A stretch of 39,085 nucleotides of DNA, from assembly GCA_034698045.1 (NCBI GenBank), contig JAQGAU010000124.1:1-39085 (forward strand), written 5' to 3'. Within the stretch, counting starts at the first letter, position 1. Every line of letters begins with the position of its first letter. The notes beneath the pieces were generated by a model, which saw nothing but the letters and a program-made list of their open reading frames with translations, was not told the DNA's origin and ran no database searches. Positions 20,255 through 29,559 of the stretch are shown piece after piece. Source of the DNA: Paramacrobiotus richtersi. Taxonomy: Eukaryota; Tardigrada; Eutardigrada; Parachela; Macrobiotidae. A program made the translations under genes and the position numbers.

Positions 20255-20347
20255 CTGTGCTTGGAACTGGTGGATAATACGCCGAGAGATGTACCGGCCC
20301 TACTGGGTTCTGTGCGCTTATTTTCCGCCAACCTGGACGCCAGGGCA
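20255..20347 (+). CDS. Candidate internal exon with strong splice sites
   Basis: The 93-base stretch lies between ACTTTCGTTTACAG and GTAAGTTT, both close to consensus. It is open for exactly 31 codons, phase 0 at each end: LCLELVDNTPRDVPALLGSV, then RLFSANLDARA. A following frame with an ATG (20379-20480, MATSLRSAVAALPVAKV) could be the next exon. Product unknown. Confidence 0.35.
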
Positions 20348-20754
20348 GTAAGTTTACCCACAGAGGCGTCAACATCAAAATCATGGCAACCTCTCTAAGG
20401 TCCGCGGTAGCCGCCCTCCCCGTTGCCAAGGTGCAAGACGCGTCTCAGCCAAACAAGCGCGAAAGTGCCAGCCAACAGATATGATGCTGTGGAGGGCAAG
20501 CGAAATGTGTTTTAATTCCAGCCGACTAACTACATCATCAGACAAGGCAGCTTTCCTACTGTCGGAAGGACGTTGCGGTATTCAACAAATGCTGTCAGCA
20601 ATCCGTATGATGCTTAAGTCTACATGTAATAATGATAATGAAAAACCTAATAATACTCCGTTAATATAAAATTTTATTCTGGCGCTAGGTTGCTTCAAAA
20701 CAGACTTGTTTTGCTAGGTTCTTAATTAATCCGGATAGAAATCACATTATGGAA

Positions 20755-20880
20755 GACTTCTGTACTCCTTTCAGAAAGTCTTCCCTTATGCGTAAACTAA
20801 AAGGATCCGATAAAGACTTCTCCATTCCTATCAGAAAGTCTTCCTTTTGCTCATGCCTAAATTGCAAGGAGGATCCGTCA
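20755..20880 (+). repeat. Tandem duplication of a 60-bp unit
   Basis: GACTTC starts unit 1 at 20755 and unit 2 at 20815. Both share TCAGAAAGTCTTCC and end near GGATCCG. The unit is a multiple of three. In the frame starting at the ATG at 20749 it gives a repeated DF..P.RKSS motif. GGAAGACTTCTG and CAGAAAGTCTTCC also form an imperfect hairpin within unit 1. Confidence 0.7.
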
Positions 20881-21221
20881 GCTCCCTTGAGCTTATGCAT
20901 GAGGGCAATCCGTATAGTGCAGCTTCTCCCGATAGGGATTCGTCCGGATTGCTGTCGCTGACTACCGACTCGTCCACCTTCTACTCAATCACAGCCATCA
21001 TACCTTTTGCGCAAGGAACACGGCGCCTCCGTTGCCCGATTAACCCTCGCTTCCGCTTGTGTCGCTACATCCGCTCACCCGCCATCTTAAGCTGCACTGT
21101 CAAGTTTACCTGTGCAATGTTGTCTTCTTCGGTTGTGTTTGACAGTTGTGCACTAGCTACATGGGGACCAAGGCGTTTTTCGAGCTTGCTGCAATCTCAG
21201 ATGTACAGTTGTCCAATTTAA
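20847..21221 (+). CDS. 124-codon open frame, unidentified
   Basis: Begins inside the second unit of the tandem duplication in a different frame from the RKSS motif. Ser-rich start (ASPDRDSSGLLSLTTDSST), then a basic, Cys-containing region. A second frame over the end is also open, so a frameshift may join the two. No family recognised. Confidence 0.25.
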   Translation: MLMPKLQGGSVSSLELMHEGNPYSAASPDRDSSGLLSLTTDSSTFYSITAIIPFAQGTRRLRCPINPRFRLCRYIRSPAILSCTVKFTCAMLSSSVVFDSCALATWGPRRFSSLLQSQMYSCPI

Positions 21222-21502
21222 GCTTTACTAACTTTGAATAATGCAGGACCCAAACGTATTTCGAATGCTCCGGGGTCATGTTCACAACATGACGTAGGAA
21301 GGATAAGCGCCCTCAGCGATGTTCAGGAGGATATTTGGTTCGACTGTGAAAAGCTGTTGGTGACAATTCGGTGGCTTATTTCTCACCGTGCCAGAGAAAT
21401 GTGGCTTTATAAGCAATGCTTTATGCTACAGTATCCGTGAGCACTTATATATGCTTGTGCACGCACCTTACGGACTTTCAATTAATCTTGTACTTATGAC
21501 CA
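21222..21502. other. No recognisable gene
   Basis: One 68-codon plus-strand frame (21234-21440) without motif. Confidence 0.3.
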
Positions 21503-21795
21503 TTACTGTAAGACGGTACGGCACCTCGAACCACCGGTACACCCAGGCTGCTTAATATATACGTCAGAACCTCCGGAGCCGGCATAAATGTGCAATCCTT
21601 GGGTGGAGGTCATCATGCCGTTGATAAAATCATTCTCATCGTCGTTTGGATCAGTCGACGATGTGCAGTACTTTCGCAATGACACCGAATCAGTGAAGGC
21701 CTTTTTTCTGTTCGTTACGTATTGCTTGACGTACTGGCGTATCTTTAGGCATCAAAGTTCGAAGCAACACGGCATTTTTTCCGATTAGAAAGAAA
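21503..21795 (-). pseudogene. Frame broken at a homopolymer, unidentified
   Basis: On the minus strand NAVLLRTLMPKDTPVRQAIR leads into a run of six A bases (about 21702), after which the sequence continues one frame over. It then reads RKYCTSSTDPNDDENDFING, TQGLHIYAGSGGSDVYI and a short Cys-containing end. Both halves look like coding protein. The A-run frameshift could be real decay or a sequencing error. Product unknown. Confidence 0.35.
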
Positions 21796-21880
21796 GCTTT
21801 CCGGCTTTTTCATGCATTAACCAAGCGCAAAAGGGCCGAAGTAAGTGTCCGTCGCATAATCTGAGCTTCTGCTTATTTGT

Positions 21881-22072
21881 ATGTTGCGGATTTTCAACAA
21901 GGGTTGTTGCCATAACCATAAACTCTGCCCGGGCCGGAAGAACCATCTGCAGAAACATTGCAAAAATCCTCCAAACTGTGGAAAGCATCCAACCTATAGG
22001 AGACATATGATGTGTAGCAGCTGTTCGCTTAGCCAGATTGCGAACGGTAAACGTCTATCTATGGAAACATAA
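21881..22072 (+). CDS. Short Cys/His-rich frame
   Basis: 63 codons rich in Cys and His: GCCHNHKLCPGRKNHLQKHC, then NPPNCGKHPTYRRHMMC. The spacing suggests metal binding or disulfides but does not match a zinc-finger class I know. The minus strand over the same bases has a 73-codon frame, so the strand is uncertain. Confidence 0.25.
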   Translation: MLRIFNKGCCHNHKLCPGRKNHLQKHCKNPPNCGKHPTYRRHMMCSSCSLSQIANGKRLSMET

Positions 22073-22312
22073 ACCACCTTGTTGGCAAAGAATTGGGAAT
22101 TTCCATATTAAGAGTTCCTCGAATTGTTTCTAGTTCTGGAGTGCACATTCCACGAACCTTTCCTAAGTAAACCAAGTCCGTTATTGGTAACATTTTTGTT
22201 TGTGAAGTTAACAATACATCGATCATCCAGAATTTAGGTTGATTTTTGAGTGGATTGCTTCGCTTGCTCTTTGCCCCGTGTCGGTTGCCTTCGAATGGCT
22301 AGCGCGGCTTCG
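22073..22312. other. No recognisable gene
   Basis: Nothing supported. Confidence 0.3.
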
Positions 22313-22510
22313 TTAGATGTGAACGCGTACGTAAGTCTTTTTGGATATAAGGCTTTGTTGACCTTTTTCCACTGACACGGCCTTCAAACAAAGAAAGCCG
22401 TGAAAACGCAAGCAACCAGAATCTCGATCTTCAAATCTACCCCAAAAGTCCTTTATTTTAAGAGCAGCACCTTCATCATGAAATGCTTGAGTCAAAACTG
22501 GACGAACCAT
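22313..22510 (-). CDS. ATG-started 65-codon frame, unidentified
   Basis: On the minus strand ATG opens TQAFHDEGAALKIKDFWGRF followed by EDRDSGCLRFHGFLCLKAV. The frame also continues upstream to about 22596 with a single stop, so the ATG may be internal. Balanced composition suggests real coding. No domain recognised. Confidence 0.3.
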   Translation of the reverse strand: MVRPVLTQAFHDEGAALKIKDFWGRFEDRDSGCLRFHGFLCLKAVSVEKGQQSLISKKTYVRVHI

Positions 22511-22965
22511 GCGAATAATATCGCACGCTTGTTACCACTGCTTTGTCGATCCTTTGCAGGACGTTTTACCGCCTTTGCATAATCCAGCAGGCACCACAGC
22601 GTACAGCTCATACCAAGAATGGTCTGCTGTGAAAAGGGTCATAAAAATTATAGGTAGACCACGTACCCATTCACATGTAACGTACGTATATCGATGCGGC
22701 GCCCGCTTGACATCTTCATCAGAAGCGTGGGTTGCAAATTATATATGGTACCTAGCTGCATTGCATGTGAGATATGACCGGAGCATTTTGGCGAATACGG
22801 TTAGAAAAATACGCAACAAAGAATCTGGGAGTCTACTGTGAATCGCTCGCGTTTGGTATCACATTCGACGCGATGCAGTTTATAAATACTCGTGTCAGCA
22901 CGGTCCTGGAGTTGTATGTCGGTGGCCGTGTTTTTTTCGTGCTTGTACTAATTGACTGGCTCTAG
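22509..22965 (+). pseudogene. Two overlapping frames, possibly one frameshifted gene
   Basis: Frame 22509-22841 ends with AWVANYIWYLAALHVRYDRS and frame 22774-22965 continues with LGVYCESLAFGITFDAMQF and a hydrophobic end (GGRVFFVLVLIDWL). Joining would need one frameshift near 22800. It could be a membrane protein remnant. No family recognised. Confidence 0.25.
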
Positions 22966-23430
22966 ACCCACTACACATTCCGGGATGCAAAACGTCAAAA
23001 ATAAGCACAAAAAGAGCTGACCCTGTATAGGGCAGAGAACGTCGCTCCGAGCATCATTATGAGTGCGTCCACATGCTTGAGTAGCTTATGAATGGATTTG
23101 TAAGTATTCAGCTCTCTCTAGATAATTCTAAACTCATGAAACTACCCAGTGTTATGTTTCACGGGTTTATAGTTCATGCGGGCCTGTTTTGTGGACCGTT
23201 CTGCGTTCTGCGTTCTGCGAAAGCAAAGTAAAAACATACCTGGCAGAACTTGCACTGATTATGTTGTTGCGGCAATTATTTACAATGACACGGCTCACAA
23301 ACAGCTACGAATGCCCACAAAACTTGACAACTACTATAAAATTCGCAACATATTGTAAAATGCCGTTATAATTCTAGAGCTGTTGTTATGTATCGCAAGC
23401 GATCTCAGAATGATCTTTAACATGACCAGT
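22966..23430. other. No recognisable gene
   Basis: Two overlapping 60-codon plus-strand frames (23176-23371), no motif. Confidence 0.3.
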
Positions 23431-23703
23431 TCATAGTGTAAAATAACTCGATGGAGTACCGACCACAAATTCCGGTCGTTTCTGAGACGTCCACACCTTA
23501 ACACTACCATCCAGCTGCATCGCATGGTCGCTGTTCATGTAACCGGCTTGAGCTCCAGACCTGCTTTCCATCTCCCACCGTCTGCCAACGGAAGTTCCGT
23601 TTGGATCCTTCACACAGTGGCGCAGCTGCGAAGTCTTGTTCAAACTTACTGCAAGCCATCGGAGGCTATGCATATGCATGAATTCTCTAATGCTTGCTGG
23701 CAA
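23431..23703 (-). CDS. 90-codon minus-strand frame, unidentified
   Basis: Hydrophilic protein-like sequence: FMHMHSLRWLAVSLNKTSQ, then RHCVKDPNGTSVGRRWEM, then AMQLDGSVKVWTSQKRPEF. The DGSVKVW segment looks like one strand of a WD repeat, but a single match is not enough to name it. The first codon is not ATG. Confidence 0.3.
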   Translation of the reverse strand: MPASIREFMHMHSLRWLAVSLNKTSQLRHCVKDPNGTSVGRRWEMESRSGAQAGYMNSDHAMQLDGSVKVWTSQKRPEFVVGTPSSYFTL

Positions 23704-24372
23704 AGAAATTAAGACCTAACGCAGGACAGGCCAGAAAAGCCTGTGCTTAAATCAGGTAAACCGAAAAAACCTGGCACTGGCCGGCGAGCGCTTAGCGAAG
23801 TCAACTTTGCTCATAATGAAAAGCCGAAGAGAACCGCTCGGGACAAGTGACTGCAGCCCAGCCATCCCAAGCGTAAGTATTACGATGATGTGGGTATTCT
23901 TTGATCAACAGAGAGTTTTCTGTCGAACGCCGAGTGATCGCTTCAAAGCCTTTACATGTAGACGTTCTGGACGTTCCCAGCTATAGCTGCAATATATCGC
24001 AGGAGCCCGCAATGAGCGCTGCACTGCTGAGCATACTTCGGAACTCGTTAAGGATCTGTACCGAATGAAGACTGTTTTACAAAATGTATCTTGTTCACCG
24101 TGTCTGAGGAATCAGGATCGAAGGAAGCCAGCAGCAGTCAGTTAGTACTTCAGGTGCTCTGTTGACAGATGATAAATATGTATTTGTTGCGACGGTCAAT
24201 CAGCTGTTTTTTCTATGCAACTGGAACGCAATTGCATTTTAGTTACCACTTGTGAGTGTACTCCACTGGTGAGTGTCGTTGTGATTCCAGGGTAAATTGA
24301 CCATCGAGCGGAAAATGCTGCGCAGAGACATAAGCCAGAAAGCCTAGATGATAGACAAAAAATTCCAACGCG
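23704..24372. other. No recognisable gene
   Basis: Only short frames. A GTAAGT at 23871 has no convincing exon before it. Confidence 0.3.
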
Positions 24373-24560
24373 CACCTCCGAAAGCCTTACCTGTTTGCTC
24401 TGTTCGTAGTTCCCGAGTCGGACAAAACCGTAGCATGGTCATGCCGTTGTTTGTTTCCCAGAGGCTTTATCCAATAAATTTAGAGACTGAAACACCATAG
24501 AACATATCCGTTGGAGCACCGTAGTAAACCCGTCGTGGCTCACCCAAATCATTCGCACTG
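24373..24560 (+). repeat. Dispersed repeat B, copy 1
   Basis: Aligns to 37509-37692 in the same orientation: CACCTCCGAAAGC, AGTTCCCGAG, AGAGGCTT, CGTCGTGGCTCACC-type blocks. In the minus frame both copies give DFGEPR, then SLW, then REL.TE, then AFGG. It lies about 90 bp upstream of an integrase remnant, and copy 2 lies about 310 bp downstream of another. Confidence 0.75.
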
Positions 24561-24589
24561 TAAAAATCGCTTGCAGCTGCATTGTACAC

Positions 24590-24745
24590 GTACTTCAGTA
24601 TCAGATTTGTCGACACTTATTTCCGTTACTTTGCTGCTTATATGAGGTAGGCATTTTCACCTTTTGACATGTTGTTTGGCCATGAAGCAACACTACTCAT
24701 GGACATATCGCTATCCACCGTTCATGAACCTTTCAACGTTAACAT
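24590..24745 (+). pseudogene. Ty3/gypsy integrase end (SPF..LFG motif)
   Basis: It reads FSPFDMLFGHEATLLMDI, then STVHEPFNVNI. This matches the 'sPf.LlfGreprlPlD' segment that follows the catalytic core of Ty3/gypsy integrases. Upstream is a short aromatic stretch with one stop. No core is visible. Confidence 0.75.
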
Positions 24746-24757
24746 CAAGGAGATTAC

Positions 24758-24940
24758 AGTACGACAAACCACGTCCCAGTACGGCAGACTACCTTCGAGT
24801 ATGGTAAACTACATCCTCGCCCTAAGGCAACCTACCTTATAGTACAGTGAACAAGAACCAAGTACGGCAAACCACGCCCCAGTAATTTAAAACACGTCCA
24901 AGTACGGCAAACCACGTTCCAGTACGGTAAATTACTATGT
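24758..24940 (+). repeat. 20-bp minisatellite, about nine units
   Basis: Units start at 24758, 24778, 24798, about 24820, 24841, 24861, 24881, 24901 and 24921. The consensus is AGTACGGCAAACCACGTYCC, with the 4th to 7th units the most diverged. The period is exact at 20 bp except for a 2-base insertion in the third and one in the fourth unit. Confidence 0.9.
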
Positions 24941-25376
24941 CGTCGATGCTGTAACAGATAACGAGTCCGGGAACTATCATGATTAACCTACTGTTTCTTG
25001 AACGACGCGTTTCTAAATCTGCTCATGTAGCAGCCGGTTATGGTTATTCTGCTTGTTGCGGTCAAGGAGGATATGCAACGGCTCCCGGAGTTGACAACAT
25101 TGACAATTTCAAATATTACTCCACAACATTATCACTCCAAAACGAATAATATTAGGGAAAAATTATCAGAATCAAAGTAATTTTAAATTAATATCGGAAA
25201 CAGTTACCGCTAGAATGTACTCGGTGGCCTTGGGAAAGTTTGGCCATATGCGGTACGAAACGATAGACACAATTTCCAGAATGTACTCTCAAAATATCAC
25301 AACCAAAGTATGGATACATTCACTGTAGCTAACACAAACAACCCGATTGTATATTACAACTCGAGTACCGCAATAA
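24941..25376. other. No recognisable gene
   Basis: AT-rich; short frames only. Confidence 0.3.
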
Positions 25377-25697
25377 CGCAATGGCCAACCTCCTATACTC
25401 AACAGCCGCGACAGAAAATTCGACTACTGGAATTCATCCTTCAACTTCTACTTCAACCTCTCGCCCCCCCGAACATACTATGAACATTTATTCTTTGGTA
25501 CAGTCCCCCCGTTAGCCTTCCCAGTTTTATTGATGGACCCAAACTCCAAACACCAATGGGCGGACGAACAAGAATCTAAATCGATAGGCAATAATGCCGA
25601 CTACGGGAGGTCTTTGTCAAACGAAAATTGTATACATGCTTTCCGTTATTTAAATGCTCACTTACAATACATCACGGATCATCGAACAGCGCTTTAA
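25377..25697 (+). pseudogene. Open frame ending in a Ty3/gypsy RNase H segment
   Basis: The frame is open for 106 codons without an ATG at the start. The end reads AFRYLNAHLQYITDHRTAL, which is the 'fR.YL.g..f...TDHraL' box of Ty3/gypsy RNase H, and a stop follows directly. The earlier part is aromatic-rich (DYWNSSFNFYFNLSPPRTYY) and does not look like the usual DAS...EknYs region, so the join may be a chimera or decay. It lies 430 bp after the minisatellite. Confidence 0.5.
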
Positions 25698-25703
25698 AAC
25701 ACA

Positions 25704-26222
25704 TTGGCACAGGTACCTCATGTGTCAGATTGCCGGCGAAGACAGTTAACGTCTGATGTCATCCATGTCTTATTCAAATTCTCAGGCATTCGCGCAGCCA
25801 AACTGTTGGATCTTCCGACTTGTACAACCATCATATCACATGGTGAACAAGCACTGGTTCACCAGTGTGTCACACAAAACGTGGATGTTAAGGCAAACCT
25901 TACCGCACGTGGATTTGAACCCCAAATCGACCAAAATTGGACCCTTGGGTCAGCTGGATACATTCTGTACAAAATTCACTCCCTGTTTGCACACCGGAGT
26001 TTACGCAGCGTTCGGCACACGCTCACGTTCTTGCCACGATTTTTTACAAGGTCGTGGAAACTATTCTCAGATTTTGCGGATGCTTCAGTACAGTTCCTAA
26101 GGATTAAAAGGGCTTTTTCAAATTCAAGTTGTCTCACAGTTTGTAACACTAGCCTTTCACGTTATTTCCGTTTAACCGAAACTCTGTCAGTCACTATAGC
26201 AGATTCATCTTCTGATATGTAA
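25704..26222 (+). CDS. 172-codon open frame, unidentified
   Basis: One of the longest frames here, but a second plus frame (25756-26100) is also open over 114 codons, which weakens either. It follows the RNase H end by 6 bp. No GPY/F linker, H2C2 zinc finger or other retroelement motif is visible. The first codon is not ATG. Uncertain whether coding. Confidence 0.2.
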   Translation: MAQVPHVSDCRRRQLTSDVIHVLFKFSGIRAAKLLDLPTCTTIISHGEQALVHQCVTQNVDVKANLTARGFEPQIDQNWTLGSAGYILYKIHSLFAHRSLRSVRHTLTFLPRFFTRSWKLFSDFADASVQFLRIKRAFSNSSCLTVCNTSLSRYFRLTETLSVTIADSSSDM

Positions 26223-26408
26223 GTGCAATCCATATCTATAAAAATGTTTTAAGCATCAGTCCAGCATGCGGGAATTCATTGTTCTAGCGTCGGGGCGGCC
26301 CGTTCAGGCATATTCGTATACGATTAGTCCAGGCGAAACAGTAAATAATTTCAGGAGAACAGAAGGATCCAGGCACAGTCCTTGTGAAACGCTCCTTGCA
26401 GTTTTTGC

Positions 26409-26422
26409 ACTAGTATACTAGT
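26409..26422. other. 14-bp perfect palindrome
   Basis: ACTAGTATACTAGT is its own reverse complement. It could be a binding site or chance. Confidence 0.8.
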
Positions 26423-27430
26423 TTTCCCCTCCCTTAACCTTGCGCGCAACATAGTCTCACAGTTTGCGAGCCTGGATAAGTTTCACTGGGCCAAAAAACA
26501 TTGGCTTTGAATTCCGCTGAATGTGAAATTCATTCGGAGTGACAACGAGAAAAAAAATCGGTTTATTTTTCAGCCTGTTCCTGGTGTGATCTTTACGACC
26601 ACTTAATTGCACAGCGTAGTGTCTTATAAAACGCAATTTCACAAAATCATCCTGCGTCCACATCGCGATAGCTTTCTGAGGCGAAAACCTATCAGCCTAG
26701 GTCATCATCCCCTGCAATTCCTGACAGTAATCGACAAGGCAACTTTCCATATGGCCAGCACGTACAGACTTCCTCCTACCGCCCTTGCAAGCCAAAAACC
26801 ATTGAAATTACGAAAACGGAATAAGCACCTAGAATGATTCGAAGCTTTGTCAAATGGTCGGCCTGGACACGTGCACGAACTCTTATCCTGGACTCCAAGT
26901 ATGTCATTCGACTTACTGGCCAAAGAAAAGTAACTACGGGAAGCGATTCTGTGAACCGGGCCTTGTCGACGGAGCTCCTGATCTGACCAGGAGAGAAGTG
27001 ATGGGCATCACTGTTGAATCAATGTCTTATGGTTTCCTACTTCATTCAGCGCCACCGTTCCTTTACCATGCATGTTTCTCTTTGGCGTATAGTTAACAGC
27101 TCTATATAATAAAATGTGCAACATAGGTAGCTGCAGCTGTGTGGTCGGCGTCACGACACTGGTGAAGTTAAGGCCAGGTCGATGAACTCTGGCCTTCCCA
27201 CATAAAACAATTATAAATAAACCGAATCATAGGAACGAAAATATTACGGCTTATTCGCATCATCGAAACAATATGCTCAGTTTTCGATTTGTTATGCATT
27301 TCCTCGGTATAAATTTGATCTCTACCCTATTATCATAATTATTCTTATTAGTGCCATGAATTAACTGTAATGCGTTAACTGAATTCCGTTACATAACCTT
27401 CAACAACAGCATAAAACAGTTAAACTAGTC
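26423..27430. other. Unassigned stretch with competing frames
   Basis: Minus frames 26663-26457 (contains KNKPIFFLVVTPNEFHI) and 26923-26705, and plus frames 26607-26837, 26834-26989 (ATG start, WTRARTLILDSKYVIRLTG) and 26854-27096 overlap. None is identified. 27097-27430 is AT-rich with nothing seen. Confidence 0.3.
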
Positions 27431-27990
27431 AACTGTGATGACTTCGATATCATCCTCAATGGTGATGATTCGATGTCCACGTCCTCAATGGCAATGGAGT
27501 CCCCAGAATCCGTTTCATGATCGAGGTCGTCCGGCTTCGCATCCACTGCTTCTTAATATTGTTTATAAACACACGCGAATGATGAGGATGGGCAGAGCGG
27601 TAAAACTCGAAGATCTTCCCAACGAGCTCTTGGGTGAAATACACATGGCTAACGCGGATGCCGTCATGCGCGGAAATAGGCGGTGCGCTCCTCTTTGTAC
27701 TAGGTTACATTCTTGTTGCAAGGATTAAGTATGGATTGGTATATCTCACTGTAAGGACAGGTATGAATGCAGATTCTTATCTGAAGCTGTCGTATAAGGT
27801 GCCGCGCAGGAAACGCAAGCAGTTGTGCTTCCAGTTTGTGTGTGGTTTCTTTCACAGTCTGTTTTTGCGACATGACACTCTGATTTCCCGCAAATGGTTT
27901 CTGACACAAAAGTTCAAAATAGGGACCATTGTTGGTGCCAATGATTGCCAGTTGGTTCAAGGCAGATTAATGGTTGCACGGAGTCCTTAA
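27431..27990. other. Opposing frames; acidic segment on the minus strand
   Basis: On the plus strand, 27634-27990 is open for 118 codons (GALLFVLGYILVARIKYGLV, then basic). On the minus strand, 27546-27440 gives the acidic DHETDSGDSIAIEDVDIES and 27644-27456 gives YFTQELVGKIFEFYRSAHP. I cannot decide the strand and recognise no family. Confidence 0.3.
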
Positions 27991-28216
27991 AAGGTACGCT
28001 GAACGGTGAAGGGACAAAACAAAGTATATAAAAAAAATTTTCGGGCGTATATGTTGGTGAACTTCTGTCACTGCCTTACAAATATGCTAAATATCTAAAT
28101 AAATATAAAAACAACAAAAAGTTTCTTCTTCCAGTTTCCGTTGATTTCCCGCGGAGAGATGGCTGTTCATCGCGCCTACCACATTGCGGCCCACTAGGAA
28201 CTAGACAAGCGAGTGG

Positions 28217-28576
28217 AAATCAATTACTGGACTGCCCAATTTTGTGTGAACTTTTAAGTAACTGGCTTTCTTGCTCGTAGTGTATGCATCCGCTATTGTA
28301 CCCTAGCACGCGAAATATCCGAGACGTGCTGCATGAGTTGCAACTCCACTGCCAAAGATCCTGCCTGCGGAGGTCAGCGATATTGCCAAGTGCGGTGCAT
28401 AGCTTCGGAAATCCAAGGAGGACTAGCATACGTGGTGCAAAGTTACTGACGAATTCGGACAGAATTTTCCGTACTACAGCAAGGAAGTGGAGCTGGCGAA
28501 AATCGTAAGCGCAATGTTAGTAGTTGCTGACCTGATTAACGATTTTTGCTCCGCTGTTGCGCAAGAGTTATTAGCT
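28217..28576 (+). repeat. Dispersed repeat D, copy 1, probably coding
   Basis: Aligns over about 360 bp with 33872-34238 in the same orientation. In one plus frame the copies conserve protein: copy 1 EVELAKIVSAMLVVADLIND, copy 2 EAEMAKMVGAVLVTNLFND, both followed by FCS. Differences are conservative, which argues that this was a protein-coding family, perhaps a gag region. In this copy the frame continues to about 28669. Confidence 0.75.
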
Positions 28577-28869
28577 GGAGACCCGAAGAAATACATGGTT
28601 TCCAGAAGATGTTGTTGGTTGGTTTACTATAGCCTCCGAACACATAAGAGTTTCAGAAAGGTTATCTAAGGTGCGTAATGTTTCTACAATCGCCTCGCAC
28701 CTAAATATGAATTTGATCAGTTCTCCAGTTACTAAACTTCAAATTATGTGCTATCTGATTCCTCCAGAAAATACACAGTATACAAACGTTTTCCCTTTTC
28801 CGAAATACAGACGTCAAAATATCCGTACAATGCTGTAGCTTCAGTGCCTTACCTTCTCTCTCCACGAAA
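28577..28869. other. Continuation of the repeat D frame, then nothing clear
   Basis: The 28487-28669 frame carries on past the repeat boundary for about 30 codons (LAGDPKKYMVSRRCCWL). No second copy of this part is present in the window. Confidence 0.3.
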
Positions 28870-29196
28870 TCACCTCTGGGAGAACCGTTGAGCTAGAACG
28901 TTCTGCTGCGAAATATAACGTTTGCGAAATAAGCCTGCGCAACGAAACCAGTGAAGGCTGCTCTTTTGCGTAAGCGAAAATAATGAAGTGATCAGCCACG
29001 CATACCTCTTAGATGTTATCTGTGAAATAACTTCGCGCAGTTGTAGATTGCTACTGCCGAGGAGCAGCAGCTGCCCATTATTCGCTGAAAGATGGTAACA
29101 CTTTACTCCTCTTGTGAATCGGACGATTTCGACCGCGCCCACGGCACCGTCGCTGACACGCCTGCGGATCACATTGTCCACTACAACGTGGCACAC
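28870..29196 (-). CDS. 108-codon minus-strand frame, unidentified
   Basis: Protein-like composition: VSDGAVGAVEIVRFTRGVK, then NNGQLLLLGSSNLQLREVI. After the stop the same frame continues with DVCISEKGKTFVYCVFSGG (about 28815-28760), so it may be a longer gene with two stops. The first codon is not ATG. No family recognised. Confidence 0.3.
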   Translation of the reverse strand: MCHVVVDNVIRRRVSDGAVGAVEIVRFTRGVKCYHLSANNGQLLLLGSSNLQLREVISQITSKRYAWLITSLFSLTQKSSLHWFRCAGLFRKRYISQQNVLAQRFSQR

Positions 29197-29559
29197 TACC
29201 GCCGCGAGGTATTGATATTGATTGTGGTATTGATGTGAGAAGTAACCCCGCTGCTGCTTTAGTCATCTGTGCCGTCTTAACGAGCGCTGGGAACATTTAC
29301 ACATTCCTCTGGAAAGGAAGACGTTTTTGAAGATGATCGTCCATGTCATCATTATCGCTGTCAGTCTCCTGCTAGATGCTCTTTCCATTCCCCACTGCTC
29401 AAGTGCTCATCCTCATTGGTCATACTGTACTAAGTTATATCATAATTTTAGCCGCTTTCGTTTTACTGTTTTGTTAAAATTCCTCTGAACTGCTGCTTGA
29501 GATTCGGGTTAATGTTGTTCTGGGTAATGTGCGTCTTAATCTTTACGGGACTGTACTTC
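29197..29559. other. No recognisable gene
   Basis: A short acidic minus-strand segment (TNEDEHLSSGEWKEHLAGD, 29426-29370) may be coding. Nothing else. Confidence 0.3.

Noticed and set aside
25880..25990. Second B-box-like sequence on the minus strand (GGGTTCAAATCC)
   Set aside because: No cloverleaf can be drawn and the T stem has mismatches.
27590..27660. F-box-like LPNELLGEI in a plus-strand frame
   Set aside because: Nine residues only, with no continuation of the motif, and the minus strand reads equally well.
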